Shown: positions 50,821 to 63,879 of the stretch, piece by piece
Layout: each line of letters opens with the position of its first letter
Numbering within the stretch: the stretch's first letter is position 1
Translations under genes and position numbers: made by a program
NCBI GenBank assembly: GCA_028023455.1
Contig: JAQFVV010012394.1
Location: 30,160,385 to 30,224,384 of the forward strand
Direction of reading: 5' to 3'
Length of the DNA stretch: 64,000 nucleotides
Source of the DNA: Epiperipatus broadwayi
Taxonomy: Eukaryota > Onychophora > Udeonychophora > Euonychophora > Peripatidae
Notes under the pieces: generated by a model
Told to the model about the DNA's origin: nothing
The model's database searches: none
What the model saw: the letters and a program-made list of their open reading frames with translations, nothing else

Positions 50821-51756
50821 AAATTGACTTAAATTTAAGTTGAGTGTAGATAGCTGCTTAGACTCATTTAATTATATGTTAGTTTAAAGGGGTTTTGATT
50901 TCATCAATGCTGATGGAAAGTATATGGATGTTTATATCAATGTAATGTGAAGTGTGTTAGCATACAGGGCAACATGCCCAACTTAATGCATGACTCCAAA
51001 GAGGTAGTCATGGCATTGAAATGGATGTGGAGTACTTCCCATGACATTGACACTTTTTCAGCTCTATGGATAGGGACTATAAGTTGGCAAGATAGGCCGC
51101 TCTCCCATCCATATGTAGCGTTTTCTCGTTTATTATTTTATATGCATGTTTTCTTCACCAGACAGATGTACATTCCTGTACTGGATGAAGGTCATGTACT
51201 TCAAATAATATCATGCTGTCAGATGCACATTCCTGTCAGTGTGGTTCTATGCTAACATGTTCACATTACATTGGTAGCTGATATATATTGGGAAGCGAGT
51301 GTTGTTGTGGCTGCGGACTTTTAACCTGGAGTCAAATGTTTTGAAAATCTATTAAGTGCATCGTCTGGGTGGCTTATCTATGCTCAACATCCTAAGATTA
51401 AAAATTAAAGTTAAAAAAATAACAATGAAACATAAAGCATAATTTTTTCATAGCAATTATTTTTCAAGTTTGTGTGTTGTCACCTATGTATACATGAATA
51501 AAATCTTTTGTGTTATTAGTATTAGCAGTGATCTAGTTTTTTTTTTTTAATCTTTATGAATAATACATTTTAATAAATATGCTTAAATGTCTGCTACTCC
51601 ATGAGCTAGTGACAAGGGCTGATGGTCATGATAAAAGATATATGTAAAGGGTGGATCTTTAACAGTGTATATCTGTCTACTATATAAATTTTCCAGGTTC
51701 CAATAGCCTGGTGGTGCCCTGTACAGCAGATGGTGAGACCATGATCCACCCAGACC

Positions 51757-51763
<7 letters not shown>
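50820..51763 (+). repeat. Family F dispersed repeat, copy 1
   Basis: Shares, in order, with 53605-54735: ATTTAAGTTGRGTRTAGA, CTATGGATRGG, CAGATGTACATTCCTG (repeated within the copy), and TCTRCCTACTWTATAAATTTT...CTGGTGGTGCCCTGTACAGCAG. The last part has a box B-like GATTCGATC in copy 2. It ends in (TA)n, as a SINE or LINE tail might. No protein is recognised; an open frame at 50947-51255 is unsupported. Confidence 0.6.

Positions 51764-51843
<80 letters not shown>
51764..51843. repeat. (TA)n microsatellite
   Basis: About 80 bp of pure TA. Confidence 0.95.
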
Positions 51844-51848
<5 letters not shown>

Positions 51849-51899
51849 CATTAAATCACCCCACATGGTTAAGAAATCCAGTATATATATATATATTAA

Positions 51900-52145
51900 G
51901 AAGGACTTGTCAGACTTTCAAGCTTTCTATATCTATGCACTTCATCTTATACAACTGATACACATGCCAGATACATGCAAAAAAAATTAATGAACCAGCA
52001 TTCATCAGTTTTACTTCAAAGACCCCCAACAAAAGTGCTATTATAGGTTTATAAAAAAAACTTGCTTAGCCTCGGGAATTGTTAATTAATAAAAATTTTT
52101 TTAGTAATATCAAAAGTTAAAGTTTATCTCTATTTATGAGATTCC
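51900..52145 (-). repeat. Family B arm plus a 21.4/21.7-kb-related block
   Basis: About 51900-52045 is a diverged family B arm whose minus strand reads ACTGATGAATGCTGG, with the hammerhead-like core decayed. About 52047-52145 is related to repeats at 21.4 and 21.7 kb. Confidence 0.55.
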
Positions 52146-52255
52146 AACATTAAATCTTGAAAGCGCTAAGCAAACCTTTTATACATTATAGTATAATTAT
52201 AGCTTCATTATTTAATGCAAAAAAAGTCGCATATTTATAATTATAATTTCTATTC

Positions 52256-52257
<2 letters not shown>

Positions 52258-52297
<40 letters not shown>
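52258..52297. repeat. (TA)n microsatellite
   Basis: TA run at the left border of the family E element. Confidence 0.9.
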
Positions 52298-52298
<1 letters not shown>

Positions 52299-52301
<3 letters not shown>

Positions 52302-52717
52302 TTGTTAAAAGGAGGTTGCCTTAGCAATAGTTTGAAATTGTTGATTGTTATCTATATTGGGTTTATCCCAGTGTAACTGATTTCTAATAATAACTTATAA
52401 TCCCATTTATTCTTAATATATTTGTAATACTTTGGGTGAAAATTGAAAATTATAATTGGAGTTTGTAATGTTAGAATTGACTATTTATTAGTCTGCATTC
52501 AGAATAAGTTTTATTTATCTGTTTAAAGAGGTTTATATAAATTTTTGGTGTCAATAATTTCAATCTCTGTGACCAAGTTGCAATTTTTAATATAGTAGGC
52601 CATAGGGTGGGATTCCACCCTTATTGTTAAAAGGAGGTTACCTTGATGACAGTTTGAAATTGTTGATTGTTATCTATATTGGGATGGTCTAAGTGTTGAT
52701 TGGTTTCTAATGGTTAT
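52299..52717 (+). mobile_element. Family E element with ~97-bp terminal direct repeats
   Basis: TTATTGTTAAAAGGAGGTT starts at 52299 and 52621 (322-bp step). Each repeat continues through GTTTGAAATTGTTGATTGTTATCTATATTGG. About 225 bp lies between them. (TA)n flanks both ends. Confidence 0.8.
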
Positions 52718-52732
52718 ATATATATATATTGT

Positions 52733-53604
52733 GACGATATATAAATATGTCATTACATTAATTTAAAATAAAAACTTAAAAGTTCGCAAATAAAAGTAAA
52801 AAACTAAACGCTAAAATTAAAATGTTTGTTAAACGTATATACATTCGCACAGATGCCAAACTTTAAAAATATTTTTTTTTAAAAAACAAATAAATAAGTA
52901 TTTGAACGTACTTTTTTATAAAAAAAAAAGTACAAGATTTAAAAATAAAAACAGGTATTAATTAATTCTTGTAATCTGTAAATGGAAATGATTGTTTATG
53001 AATTATCGAAAACCAAACTGGCCCTTGGGCTCTTGTATAATTAAAATGATCTGATGAAAGATAGATAAGAAAATAAAGAGAAATTAGCTTGACCAATGGA
53101 CGCACTAAGCCTTGGCTCAGACCCTAACGCAAGTGATGGATTAGTGACGTTTTGTTGATTGAATCCGTGTGGATAATATAAAAAGGGAAATACAGTTTTT
53201 TCTGACAGTTCCAGCATTTTGTATTTGAGAGATGTGGTAGGACGCACATACCTCACTCTGTATAAAAAAAATGAAAGACTGTGATACCTTGAACCAGCTA
53301 TTGCCATCTCCAGAACATTATCTTCCAATGGAGGTGTCGCGGGAATTAAAAGCAGAAACCTGGACTCTTCTACCGTGAGCTATGAACTTTACAAATTAAC
53401 AACAACACAAAAAAGTAATTAAGAACTTTCGTCATTGTTTTTTTTTAAGATTCAGCTAATTTAAATTTTAAAATGAACTTTTATTTGATTTTCAAATTAA
53501 TAATTGATTGTTTAAATTTATATAGTTAAGTTTTGCTAAAATCATTTCCATTTTATTAATTTTATTTGTAATAATATTTATTGTAGAAATTATTAAATGC
53601 ATTA
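52733..53604. other. Unassigned segment starting at a (TA)n-TTGTGAC border
   Basis: Begins TGTGACGATATATAAATATG directly after (TA)n. 53041-53328 has an open minus-strand frame of modest composition but no motif. It could be a solo LTR or other element end; no partner end was found. Confidence 0.4.
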
Positions 53605-54735
53605 CATTTAAGTTGGGTATAGAACGTTGCATAGATTCATTAGCGGTTGATTGTGTTGTGGTTTTCACAGTCGATTATAACATATAAGTCAACAATGTCA
53701 CTGTGGTGTCTTATGATGAACACCAAAGGGTCTCCTGTATTCCCTCAGCAATTGACGTTATCGATTGACTTTGTATTTTGATCGGTTGTGTTTAATTTGG
53801 AATGTTTTTGACCGTGGAATCTGTGCAGCCAATCTATACTTGACAGTATAAAACAAATTGTATAAAAATAATCTGTGTGAATGTATTTAAATGTTAAATT
53901 TAAGTCGGGCGTGAATGGCTATATAGTTTTGTAAAGTTATATTAAGGGAGGGTAATCTTAGGTTATTCATTTCGTAGTTGAATTGGTTCAATGGATTGGA
54001 TATATTTGTGTAATTGTAGATGTAGTATGAGATCCACTATGGGCAGGATTATATATATACGCCACACACCTTCTGTTTGCCTATGGATGGGTTTGTAAGA
54101 TGGCAAAGGACCGCAGTCCATTCCTATGGAGTTTTATGTTTATTGTTCTACTCGCCAACAGATGTAACATTCCTGTTGGTGGAGAGACAATGTCTTCTCT
54201 GATTCTACTTACTGATCAGATGTACATTCCTGACAGTATAGTATTTTGTGTTGTCATATTTTCATGCTACATTGAATACATAAATGTATCAGATGGATTG
54301 GCACCGGTTTCATTGCGAAATTTGTTGCCTAAGGTTAAATCAGGGAAGAATATTTTATTTTCAAATGCAGATCTATGTAGTCTATTCATACTCGATTCAC
54401 TAAATAAATATTAAACTCATGGTTGTAATTTACTTAAATGTAAAACTAAAGATTAATAGAAAAATCTAAAATGTTGAATTTATTCCTCAAAATTTAAATG
54501 TTATTTTATATGTGCGTAAATAAATATTTTTATGTGTTAATTTCTGGCAGTGGCTTTTATTGGGCTAACGATCTGAATATTTAAATAAAGTGGAATTTTA
54601 ACAGCATGTATCTGCCTACTTTATAAATTTTTCTAAGTTTAAATGCCTAGGTGGCGCTCCGTAGAGCAGATATCATAGTTTGCGGTTAGATTCGATCTTC
54701 ACTTTCATTTCGATCGTTATAATATATATATAATT
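53605..54735 (+). repeat. Family F dispersed repeat, copy 2
   Basis: Longer copy of the 50.8-51.8 kb repeat, with the same ordered motifs and a (TA)n end at about 54721-54732. CTAGGTGGCGCTCCGTAGAGCAG near 54645 and TTAGATTCGATC near 54685 look like a degenerate tRNA-derived head. Confidence 0.6.
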
Positions 54736-54805
54736 AGCTTATTCCATTAGTGCAATGAATGTTTCTTACATAAATAAATAGAGGAATTTCAACTTAAGAT
54801 TTTCC

Positions 54806-55290
54806 AGTTTGTATTCATCCTTCATTTTATCTCAATCAAACAACATACATGTCCATGTACATGTGAAAAAGGTATATGATTCCTAATACATGTATTTCAT
54901 CCAGAATCAGCACTCATCAGTTCGGGCAGACCATAATTTTCCATACATATATACAATAAGTGCTTGGCCTATAAACTTTAATGGGGATGCTTCAATCTTC
55001 TCATCCTTTCAACTATTCAATCATCTGTTTCATTGAAAGGACTTTGAGCATTTCATCATGGATTTTTCAAGGAAACTGGTGGCAAAATAGTTGGAAGAGT
55101 GAGAATACTGAAGGCTAGCTATTAAAGTTTAAGGAATTTCTATCTTTGTATATGCTGGGCACTGATTGTGGCTCAACTGATGAGTGCTTGGTTCTGCACA
55201 AAATACATATATTGAAGATCATATATATTTTTCATATGTATGTGATCTTATGCATCAGTTGTTTCAGATGGAGTAGAGGATGAATATATG
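54806..55290. mobile_element. Family B foldback element
   Basis: Left arm (about 54806-55035) and right arm (about 55060-55290) are inverted, imperfect copies around a centre near 55050. Both arms include the ACTCATCAGTT / AACTGATGAGT segment, so a hammerhead-like core points outward in each. Confidence 0.75.
55188..55216 (+). ncRNA. Hammerhead-like core, family B right arm
   Basis: Plus strand CUGAUGA, then GUGC-loop-GCAC, a strong 4-bp stem II, then AAAAUAC where GAAA is expected. The first G is lost, so it is probably inactive. Confidence 0.35.
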
Positions 55291-57525
55291 CATAATTACA
55301 TTTTGATGCTTTGTCATTATAACTGCTAATGTAAAAAATACTCAACAGTTTAAATATTAAAAATTTAGTAAAATTTTTTGATCAAGCATACTTTCAATGC
55401 TTTCATGATTAGTCTGCTGAAAACATCAATTTTCTTGCTGATTTGATTTTTGGTTTATTACAAATTCATTTTATATAATGAACCATGTGTCTTTTATTTT
55501 ACATTTGCAATTGCACATAATTTTAACAATACTTACATCACAACTATGGCCGTGTTTTATGACTATGAAAGATTGATGAATTAACAGCTTCAGATATTAT
55601 CTTAGATTTTCTATATATTAATATGTTGAATCATTCTAGTTCTAAGATTTTCCCTGGTCTCCATAATATACATACGGGCAGTCTTTTTGGCTGCAGTTTA
55701 CAGCATATACCATACCACATTGGCTGGTCCAATGTTAAAATTTTGTTCTTTGAGTTGTTAATAAGCTTGTTTAAATTTATTGTGGATATATATATATAAC
55801 AAAAAACACTATTTACAATAACATGCCTTACATTTTTATTAAATTGATTTGACATTTCTAAATTAATAATGGATATTTGATGCATTTAGTGGATTTCATT
55901 ACTTCAGCAGAGGAGTTAATACCTATTAGTCATACCAATGATCAGACCAAAAAAGTACAAAAATATACATTCTGCAGCCACATTTCCAACCATTGAATTT
56001 CTCCATAGCTGCAGAAAGTAACCCCCCCCCCTGGGGATATTTTTATTTCTATTGGGATAATTCCTGGTCACCCCTAGTCAAAACTTAATAGAATATTGAC
56101 ACACAAAAAGAGTTTTCAAATACTTTCAGCACTGGATTTTACCTAAAAAAGTACAAAGAGTGCTAAACTGACATTAATCAGACTATCAGAACAAGCACTT
56201 TCATAATGCATATATCTAATTAATTTTAAATTTACTTAATACTATTATATGATAATTAAAAATGTTGGGTGGTGAAATATGAAGAGAGATAACTAAGCCA
56301 AATTAGCAAATTAAAAATAACATGTTTATTTGCACAGATATAAAACAAAAAATAAAATATTAACATAATAATCAAATAAAAATAAATTAATTATGGCCTT
56401 CTTTGCTAAAGATTAGTCCATTTTTAAAATAAGAATAAACAACCTAATTGCTTTTAGTTATAATGTTTCAAAAAAATAACAGTTTGTGTAGACATAAAAT
56501 TTAGTATTTATATTCACCTAGGATTTGTTGTACTTTCATTTTTAAAGCAATCACTCCTCTTCTCATTAAAGGGAATGTAATTTTTTAGAAAGCATTCCTA
56601 GGTTTTTTGACAGCTGTTTGTTTCTCTGAATCTGGGTGGACACATATCTTGGCCCTATTCAGAATAACATCTATATTTACAGGCATGGATCTCAGCAATG
56701 GTAGTCAAAGCTATTTACTAAGTATCAGGCATCAGATGTCAAAGAAACCCACCAGGGAAATCCAAATTAATATCCATCTGTGGTTTAGCAGTGTTTGGTA
56801 TGATGAAGATGTCTGTGAATATTGCTATACATTCCTGATGATGAATGGGAAATTTGTTATAGCAAACCAGCAGCATAATGCTTAACAGCATACTACTAAC
56901 TTAACAGCAAACTAAATGTCAAACTCTTAATAGAAAATTCAGCAAAACTCTGTAGACTTCTCACAGCAAGACTTATCTGAAGAATAAAACCATAGAAAAA
57001 TTGTAGCTTTTATACCTTTGCCATCCATTGCGACTCACCACATTATTTTGTTTTCCAAATTCTTTTAATTAGTTAATCTTCTCTTCTAAATTTTTAATTA
57101 CAATTTGATCAAACTTATTATTTAATCAGTTGGAAATACTAACCTTCTAATAAAACCAAATTTCTTCTTATCAGATAATTTACACAAATTAGAGATCTTT
57201 AATTAGATCGCTAATTACCTAGTTTCAATTATTGTTTATTCAATAGAATTCTTTTACTAAGTAATTTTTTAATTATTTTTATATATTTTATTTTCTTTGT
57301 TTTTATAATCCATGGGAATTTTCTTTTAGTTAAAAAAGAGCAAAGAAGTGTTTATTTAAATATTAAATTAAAAAATTCCTACATTTCAATATGCTTTATC
57401 GTACATTTCTATTTTTACTTAATAAATTAACTGTCTCCTTTTTTTTATTTTTAAAAAAATATATTTTATTTTTCACTTTTTAATTTTAATTTTTAAATCA
57501 TTCTAAGTAACACATACATACTTAT
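55291..57525. other. No gene seen
   Basis: Contains a C-run at about 56022-56033. An open frame at 56607-56885 (plus) has no recognised domain. 57100-57250 loosely resembles the giant LTR near 24.06-24.15 kb. Confidence 0.45.
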
Positions 57526-59720
57526 GTGTCATATCATCATCATCAGCCATTATCAATCCATTGCAGGATGAATGACTCTCCAAGTTCAATCCATCTTTTG
57601 ATCTTTAGCATCTTTTCTCCACATCACCCCTGCACACTTTTTTATTTTGTCCATTCATCTCACATGTGGTTTCATTCTGGGTCTTTTAAATCTATTGGAA
57701 TCCAATTTAAGAATTTAACTGTCCATTTATTATCATCTCTTCTAGCAAAATGTCCAGCCCAACTCCATTTCGGTCTTTTAATTGTTTCAACAATGTCAGT
57801 AACATCTGTTTGTTCTCTTACCCATGTATTGTGTTTTCAATCTCTTCTTGTTACTCCTAACATGCATCTCCCCACACTTCTTGGAGTGGTCTGAAGTCTC
57901 TATATTGCTTTTCTATTAAGTATCCAAGTCTCAGATCTATAAGTAAGAACTGAAAATCTTTCTTCTCAAACACATAGGCATATTATTTTTTAATATTATT
58001 TTTATCAAAAGCACTCTAACCAAGTTGAATTCTATGTTTAATTTCATACATTATATTTGAATCTGTAGTAATAATCTGTGAAAAGTACTTGCAGTTGTAA
58101 AGTTCTTCTAATTCCTCATAATCAATCTTTATTTTCATCTTTTGAAAAATTCCATTAAACATTACTTTACTCGTTTTAACATTTACCTTTAATCCTACTT
58201 TCTTAGTTTCATCTGATAACTCTTCCAACATTTTCTGAAGCTTGGAAGTATTATTTGCAAAAACAAATACATCATATGCAAAATATAAATGACTTAAATA
58301 ATCTCCATTTATTTTTACTCCTTTAGCTTCTATTTTAATCCACATAATACTTCTTGCAGCATTGCTGTAAAAAGTTTTGGAGATATGGAGTCATCCTGTC
58401 TTCCAATCTTCTCAGTGTTAACCTTCATAGTATCATTATGTAATTTAATTGCTGGTGTTGCATTTTTATAGATATTCTTCAGAATATGACAATATCCTGG
58501 GTCTATACCTTGATGATCCAATGCTTCAATCACCAAAAAATGCTTAGAAAATCAAATGCCTTTTTCATAAGCTACAAATCCAAAGCATAATGGCAACTCA
58601 TATTTATTGGTTTTTTTTCTATAACTGCTCTCACATGATCTATTGTACTAAAACCACTTTTAAATCCAGCTTGTCCTTTTGGTTGGTTGAAATCCCAAGT
58701 GCTCTGTAGACGAGTTGTAATTATCTTGTAAAAATTCTTTATAAAACTTATAAAAGATTTATAAGTCTGTAATTTCTAATATCATCTTCATCATATTTCT
58801 TCAAATATCAATATTAATACTGCATTATTTTAATCATCTGGTATATCTTTATCATTTGTCATTTGGAATATAACTTTGCCAAAAAGTATTCTACTTCTTC
58901 ACCTGCTTGTTTTAATATATCGATTATAATTCCATCATTACCTGGAGCTTTTCCCTTTTTCATAAGTTTAATTGGATGTCTCACTTCTTTATTTAAAATC
59001 TTGGGAAATTTATAAAATAAAATAAATGTAGGAGGTACTTGTTGTTTATTACTATATAATTCTTGACAGAACTCTTCTATGGTATCATCTCTCTTTTTAG
59101 TAATAGTTCCATCTTTTTTTCTTATTGCAGATATGTTTCCTACCCATAACAAAATGTTGTTTTACACTCTTGAGACTTATTCTCTTCTACAGATTTCCTT
59201 GCTATTTCATTATCAACTATTTTTTGCAATATTTTACAAAATTTGAGATATTCAATCCTTCTTAATGTATCATTTTTATATATCTTAATATTTCTTCTTT
59301 TCTTCATAAATTGTCTAGTCTCAGTAAGAGTTTTAATGGTCAATTTCTTACCAGCTATCTTAGTTGTTGTTTTAAAAGTGTATCACTTATTTTCCTATTA
59401 ATTTCATTCAAATATGAATCATGTTCAAAATCTACTAATACATGAAAACGATTTGCAAGTTCTAATTTAAATTCATTAGAATGTTTCTGATGATTAGGAA
59501 TATCAACTGTAAATATTTTTTTTTTTTTGTCTCTCGTGTTTGCATAAACACTTATCTTACATCTTATTAATCGATGATCATTTCTTGTGTTGAAATTATT
59601 AAAGACATTGCATTCTTGATTATATTTCTGTTAGTCAAAATATAATCTAATTCTGCTGTATCTTCCTTTGGATTCTTCCATGTTCATTTCCTTTTAACAT
59701 TATACTCAAAAAAGGAATTC
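57526..59720 (-). pseudogene. RTE-type LINE, 5'-truncated and decayed
   Basis: Minus-strand pieces give the end of an AP endonuclease (TWKNPKEDTAELDYILTNR near 59680-59620), the linker, an RT start (MKKGKAPGNDGI near 58945), the GRQDDSISPKLFTAMLQEV block near 58400, a damaged catalytic box (YFAYDVFVFAN near 58275) and a thumb-like region (MLEELSDETKKVGLKVN). A C-terminal WRWAGHxxR-like region follows near 57750. The 3' end is a GATGATGATGATATGA tail at about 57534. Stops and shifts are common. The front of the endonuclease is missing. The RTE assignment rests on these block sequences. Confidence 0.82.
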
Positions 59721-60370
59721 ATAGTATAAAGTTTTTTTTTTCTGCAAACTCAAGTCTATGTTCTTTCTCACTTCTATCACAACCAAATTTACATACAACA
59801 CTTTTATATTCATTATAGTGTGCACTAAAGCTGGCCATAAATATTGATATATGTGTGTAAAAAAAGAATAAACACCAAGGGGGAAAGCAAAAACTGAGTG
59901 CCTGTATAGTTGTAATTTGGTAGAACAGGGATAAAGAATAAATTGACCAAGTACAAAAAATTGAAAGTATCTCTGTAGTGTAATGAATTGTATCTTTCCA
60001 CAGAATGTTAAAAGTGAATAAAACCTATCCTGTATGAGTGATGTAATAGAAAAGTACTGAGCTGACAGCACAGGTGTGAAATTTGTTTGATCCTCTAGAT
60101 TATCTGAGGAAGAACGATTGTTTATAAAATACTTTCATATTGAGGAAAGATGGGCTTAGCTTCAGTCTCTGCAGTGCAATAATTATTCAACTTTCATAAA
60201 GATGTTAAAATGGGTAGAAACCAGTTCCTACCTTATATGAGACTGATCTAATAGAGAAGTCTCAAGCATTCAATCTGAAGTATGTATATTCAGATGTTTG
60301 ATATTGGTAGCTCATATTCTCAAAATGCTTGTATAGTGAGAGAAGGTAGTCTCAGATTCTAAGTTGTTGG
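59721..60370. repeat. Diverged ~190-bp-spaced duplication
   Basis: TCTCTGTAGTGTAATGAAT...ATGTTAAAAGTGAATAAAACC near 59974 recurs as TCTCTGCAGTGCAATAATT...ATGTTAAAATGGGTAGAAACC near 60163. The second copy's CAGTTCCTACCTTATATGAGA is related to the centre of the 16.9-kb foldback. Confidence 0.6.
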
Positions 60371-60559
60371 ATTTTTGCAATATAATGAAATTAAGATGAG
60401 AGATAACTTAATAAAAAAAACAGAATCATAAAGATATAATAAATGTATTAAATAACTTCCACGTTGTCTTTTATTGTATTTTTATTTATATGAAATTATT
60501 TGTGAAATAAAAAAGAATGGAGAAATATGGAAGTTGTCTAATCTTTTGAAAACGTGAAT

Positions 60560-60700
60560 AAAGATACAATAAATGATAATTGATGCCCAAGATGTATTTC
60601 GAGCTGAGCCAGCACTCATCAGTTAGTCTAGGTTGCCATCTCTCACATATATTTTTATCCTAGTACAGTATTTATCAATAGTAAATTATTACCTTTTGAT
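60560..60700 (-). repeat. Family B single arm
   Basis: A lone family B arm containing the best-preserved hammerhead-like core in the window. Confidence 0.6.
60594..60622 (-). ncRNA. Hammerhead-like core, best preserved
   Basis: Minus strand CUGAUGA (60622-60616), then stem II GUGCUG / CAGCUC with a GCU loop and one U-U mismatch, then GAAA (60600-60597) and UACAUC. All invariant core bases of stems II flank are present. The outer stems were not resolved by eye. Confidence 0.5.
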
Positions 60701-63700
60701 TTACAAGTGTCAAACGTACACCACTTACAACATTGACAACATCCACCCTAGATAAATATAATAATGTTTATTACTAATCATTAGTAAACTACAGACATTT
60801 TATTAAAATATAAAAAAGATTATTTATTTTTAGTGTTTGTAATAAAATCTGCGTTTTGCCCTAGATCTTTGTAACTCTTCACATGGTGAACATCAAATAT
60901 ACCTAACTAACAGTAAAACAACCCTTTATTCAATATAAAGTGGAACTACAACAAACGTCTTTTATTATCAATATAATAATTGCTTTAGAAGTTAATATAA
61001 AGCATACAACTATATAAGTAGACACAGATTCTTAGATTATATATTTAGTCCAAATTAATACGCTTACGAACTTGAATGGTAAAATAATGCGGTTATTATG
61101 CACATACTCACACATATATGTAATGACTTGTTCAGATAATCTCAAGAGTGCTTTAAATTAATGATTTGTGAGTTTCTAATTACTAAGTTTAAAAAAAAAA
61201 AATTATGAAATTTTCATGTCATGCAAATTACTTTAATTATCATTGATTAATTATGTTCATTTGTAACACTTCAGTAATGTAGCATTTTTTAAAAAACTAG
61301 TTATTTTATTTTGCTAAGATCATATAACATTCACACCCACACGCATATATATATGTATGAATCAGTAAATAACTACTGTTGTCATTTTTCTCAAAATTTT
61401 TATTATTACATATCCTTATGATAATTATTAAACATTTCTATTTATTTATAAAGTAAGCGGTGACGATGTGATTAAATCATCTACCACCAGGATGATGATC
61501 TAGAGATGAAACATTTTTCAAGGGTCAAAGCAAAGTTAGGATTTTTCTTTTATAATCAGTCCATAACTGAACTATTGTATTAATTCAAACACCTATTATT
61601 CAAAACTTCTACTATCCAAAAATAAAAATCGAAATTAATTTTTTAAGTCTTATAATAAATAAATTATTTCCAAATTTTTGACTTTTTTTAGTGCCTCTCA
61701 ATTTAACTCCAAAATATAACCATCCAATATGAGTTGTGTGTTTGATACGTCACACTCACCTGAAAAACAAAAATTATTCCATGTAATTGATGCAATGTGA
61801 GAAGGTGGGTGTTCTGAGTTTTTACACTGGTAAATAGCTCATATATGGACAATTGACATAAGAGAAGAATGAATAAACATTAAAAAAAAATTGAAAATAA
61901 GTAGATTAGTTTCTAACGATTTTTAATAAGCTTATGGATTATCATATGCGTAATACTAAGATTATACATTTTTTCATGGACTAAATAAGTCTGAATACAT
62001 TATTAAAATAATCTACATGCAAGATTTTAAAGAATATGATTCTAGTTTCTGAATTATCTTAGTGATATATTGGGATATATTTCCCCCAAGAACAGATTTA
62101 TAGATTAGTTTGTATACAGATTTCAAACAAAAGTAACTAAAAAAAAAAACAATGTACAGAACAAATTTATAGGTAACAAAAAAATTAATGATTATTTTAC
62201 AATTTTAGAAAGTTTAGGTTTACAATAAGAGAATATTTCTTTTTCAAAATCCAAAAAATTCATAATCCCAGAATTAAGAGATTCAGATTGATGATATTTC
62301 ACTCAACATTTAGATATTGGTAAGACTATATAAACACTGTACATAATATAATTTAATTTTACCTACAGGTAGAGCCACTAAAGTTATTCAGAAGATGGTA
62401 ATCAATAAAGTTAATATTTTCAAAGGAAAGAAAGTATTGAAAATTTTTTATGCAAATTAATGTGAACACATAATGAGAACTACTACAAATTAACATCAAT
62501 GTAATTATGAAATTTAATGTATAGTTTATAATAATACAGTACAAATGATAAAAATGTGCATAATTTACTAAAAATATATAAATTGCAGAACAAGAGGGAT
62601 TAGAGTAATTTAATAATAACATATTACAAAATAATGAGGCTGCAATTTTTTAATGAACAATGCAAATTTGCTTAATTTATTAAAAAATAATATAAACTAA
62701 TAAGAAATCTTTTTTAAAAAAGACCATTAGTGGCTTAATTCATTAACTATGATGTACAAAGGCATTCATTGAGAAAAATCTAGAAAAATGTTATAATCAC
62801 ATTTTTTAAAAAAAATTAATTTGTACATCTGAGATATTTCGTTATTTTTTTTTATAATTTATAAATTGATGTAGTTTTAAAATAGTGATATTTTAAATTA
62901 ATAAATCAAAAGTGGACAGTAAAATGAAATAACAGCAAAGTAAACAGTGATGTCTTCTTTTTGAGTGATTTATGCCTTTATAACCAGTATCCACAATATT
63001 TGTGAAATTATTTCAAGAATATTATTGGAGTAATTAAAAGTGTTTTTTTTTTAAAGTTTACCAAGATTCATAATTACTTTTACACAATATTTGTGTAATA
63101 ATTATTAAAAATCCAAAGTCTATATTATGTAATTATTCCATATATATATATTGTAACAGAATTAAAATTAAATATACCCATTTGTAACAGAAATAAAATA
63201 TAGACGAAATTATTAATTATTATAATCTATTTAAAATATGCTTATAATCTGTGCCATTTGTCATAGTAAGCAAAATTACTGTAATGATGAAAAAGGCTGC
63301 TATTTTGTAACCGTTTATAAATATATATAGATTAGTGATAAAATGATAGTTGCTATAATTCAATAACTAAACACTAAACAGGAGATATGATATGTTCTAG
63401 AGGTTCATCATTTGTAACCGAGTAAATTAAATGAGAAATGAATTCACTGTGTTAGCTAAAATACAATTTATAATTAAATAAGGATGATGCTAACATATAA
63501 ATAAGAACATATGCATATCATGCTCTATTTGGGTGTCTATTTCTAATTAATTAAATATAACATTATAGCCCGTTTGCAACTATCCTAAACATTAATTCTG
63601 TCACGCTAATAATGAAATAAATAAATTATCTCATTTCTTAATACTTAAAATAACAACAATGAAAATTAAAACTATCATCATTAAAGATTTAATGATATTT

Positions 63701-63790
63701 AGATATTGGGGAAGTCATTTGAACAATAAAACATACTGGCCATTGTCATCAAATAAAATAATATTAAATATAGCAACTGAATAAAATTAC
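60701..63790. other. AT-rich DNA, no gene seen
   Basis: No supported exon or RNA gene. A (TA)n-TTGTAAC border occurs at about 63140-63156. Confidence 0.5.
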
Positions 63791-63879
63791 CCACTTTGAG
63801 ATTCCTGGAGTGCATTATGCTTATCTCCAATACTAGGTTCTTTTAACAAAGAATCCTTCCTATTCTTCTTTCCAACCAT
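63791..63879 (-). CDS. Candidate first (or early) coding exon
   Basis: On the minus strand an ATG at 63879 opens a frame MVGKKNRKDSLLKEPSIGD... of 29 codons plus two bases, ending at a donor GG|GTAATT. It is the first ATG after an in-frame TGA. The residues are basic and polar, and codons are less AT-biased than the flanks. It could be the start of a protein with a short cytoplasmic or nuclear N-terminus, possibly the same minus-strand gene as the collagen exon 53 kb downstream, but no evidence links them. An upstream in-frame stretch (VCACDHEWSY) allows an internal exon instead. No promoter was recognised. Confidence 0.4.

Noticed and set aside
53041-53328. 95-codon minus-strand open frame
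   Set aside because: No domain, no splice context, and it lies in an unassigned element-like segment.
56607-56885. 92-codon plus-strand open frame
   Set aside because: No recognised domain, splice context or second copy to support it.
61740-61775. Back-to-back splice-like signals, TTTTTCAG then GTGAGT, on the minus strand
   Set aside because: They leave no exon between them, and the following frame has no coding features.
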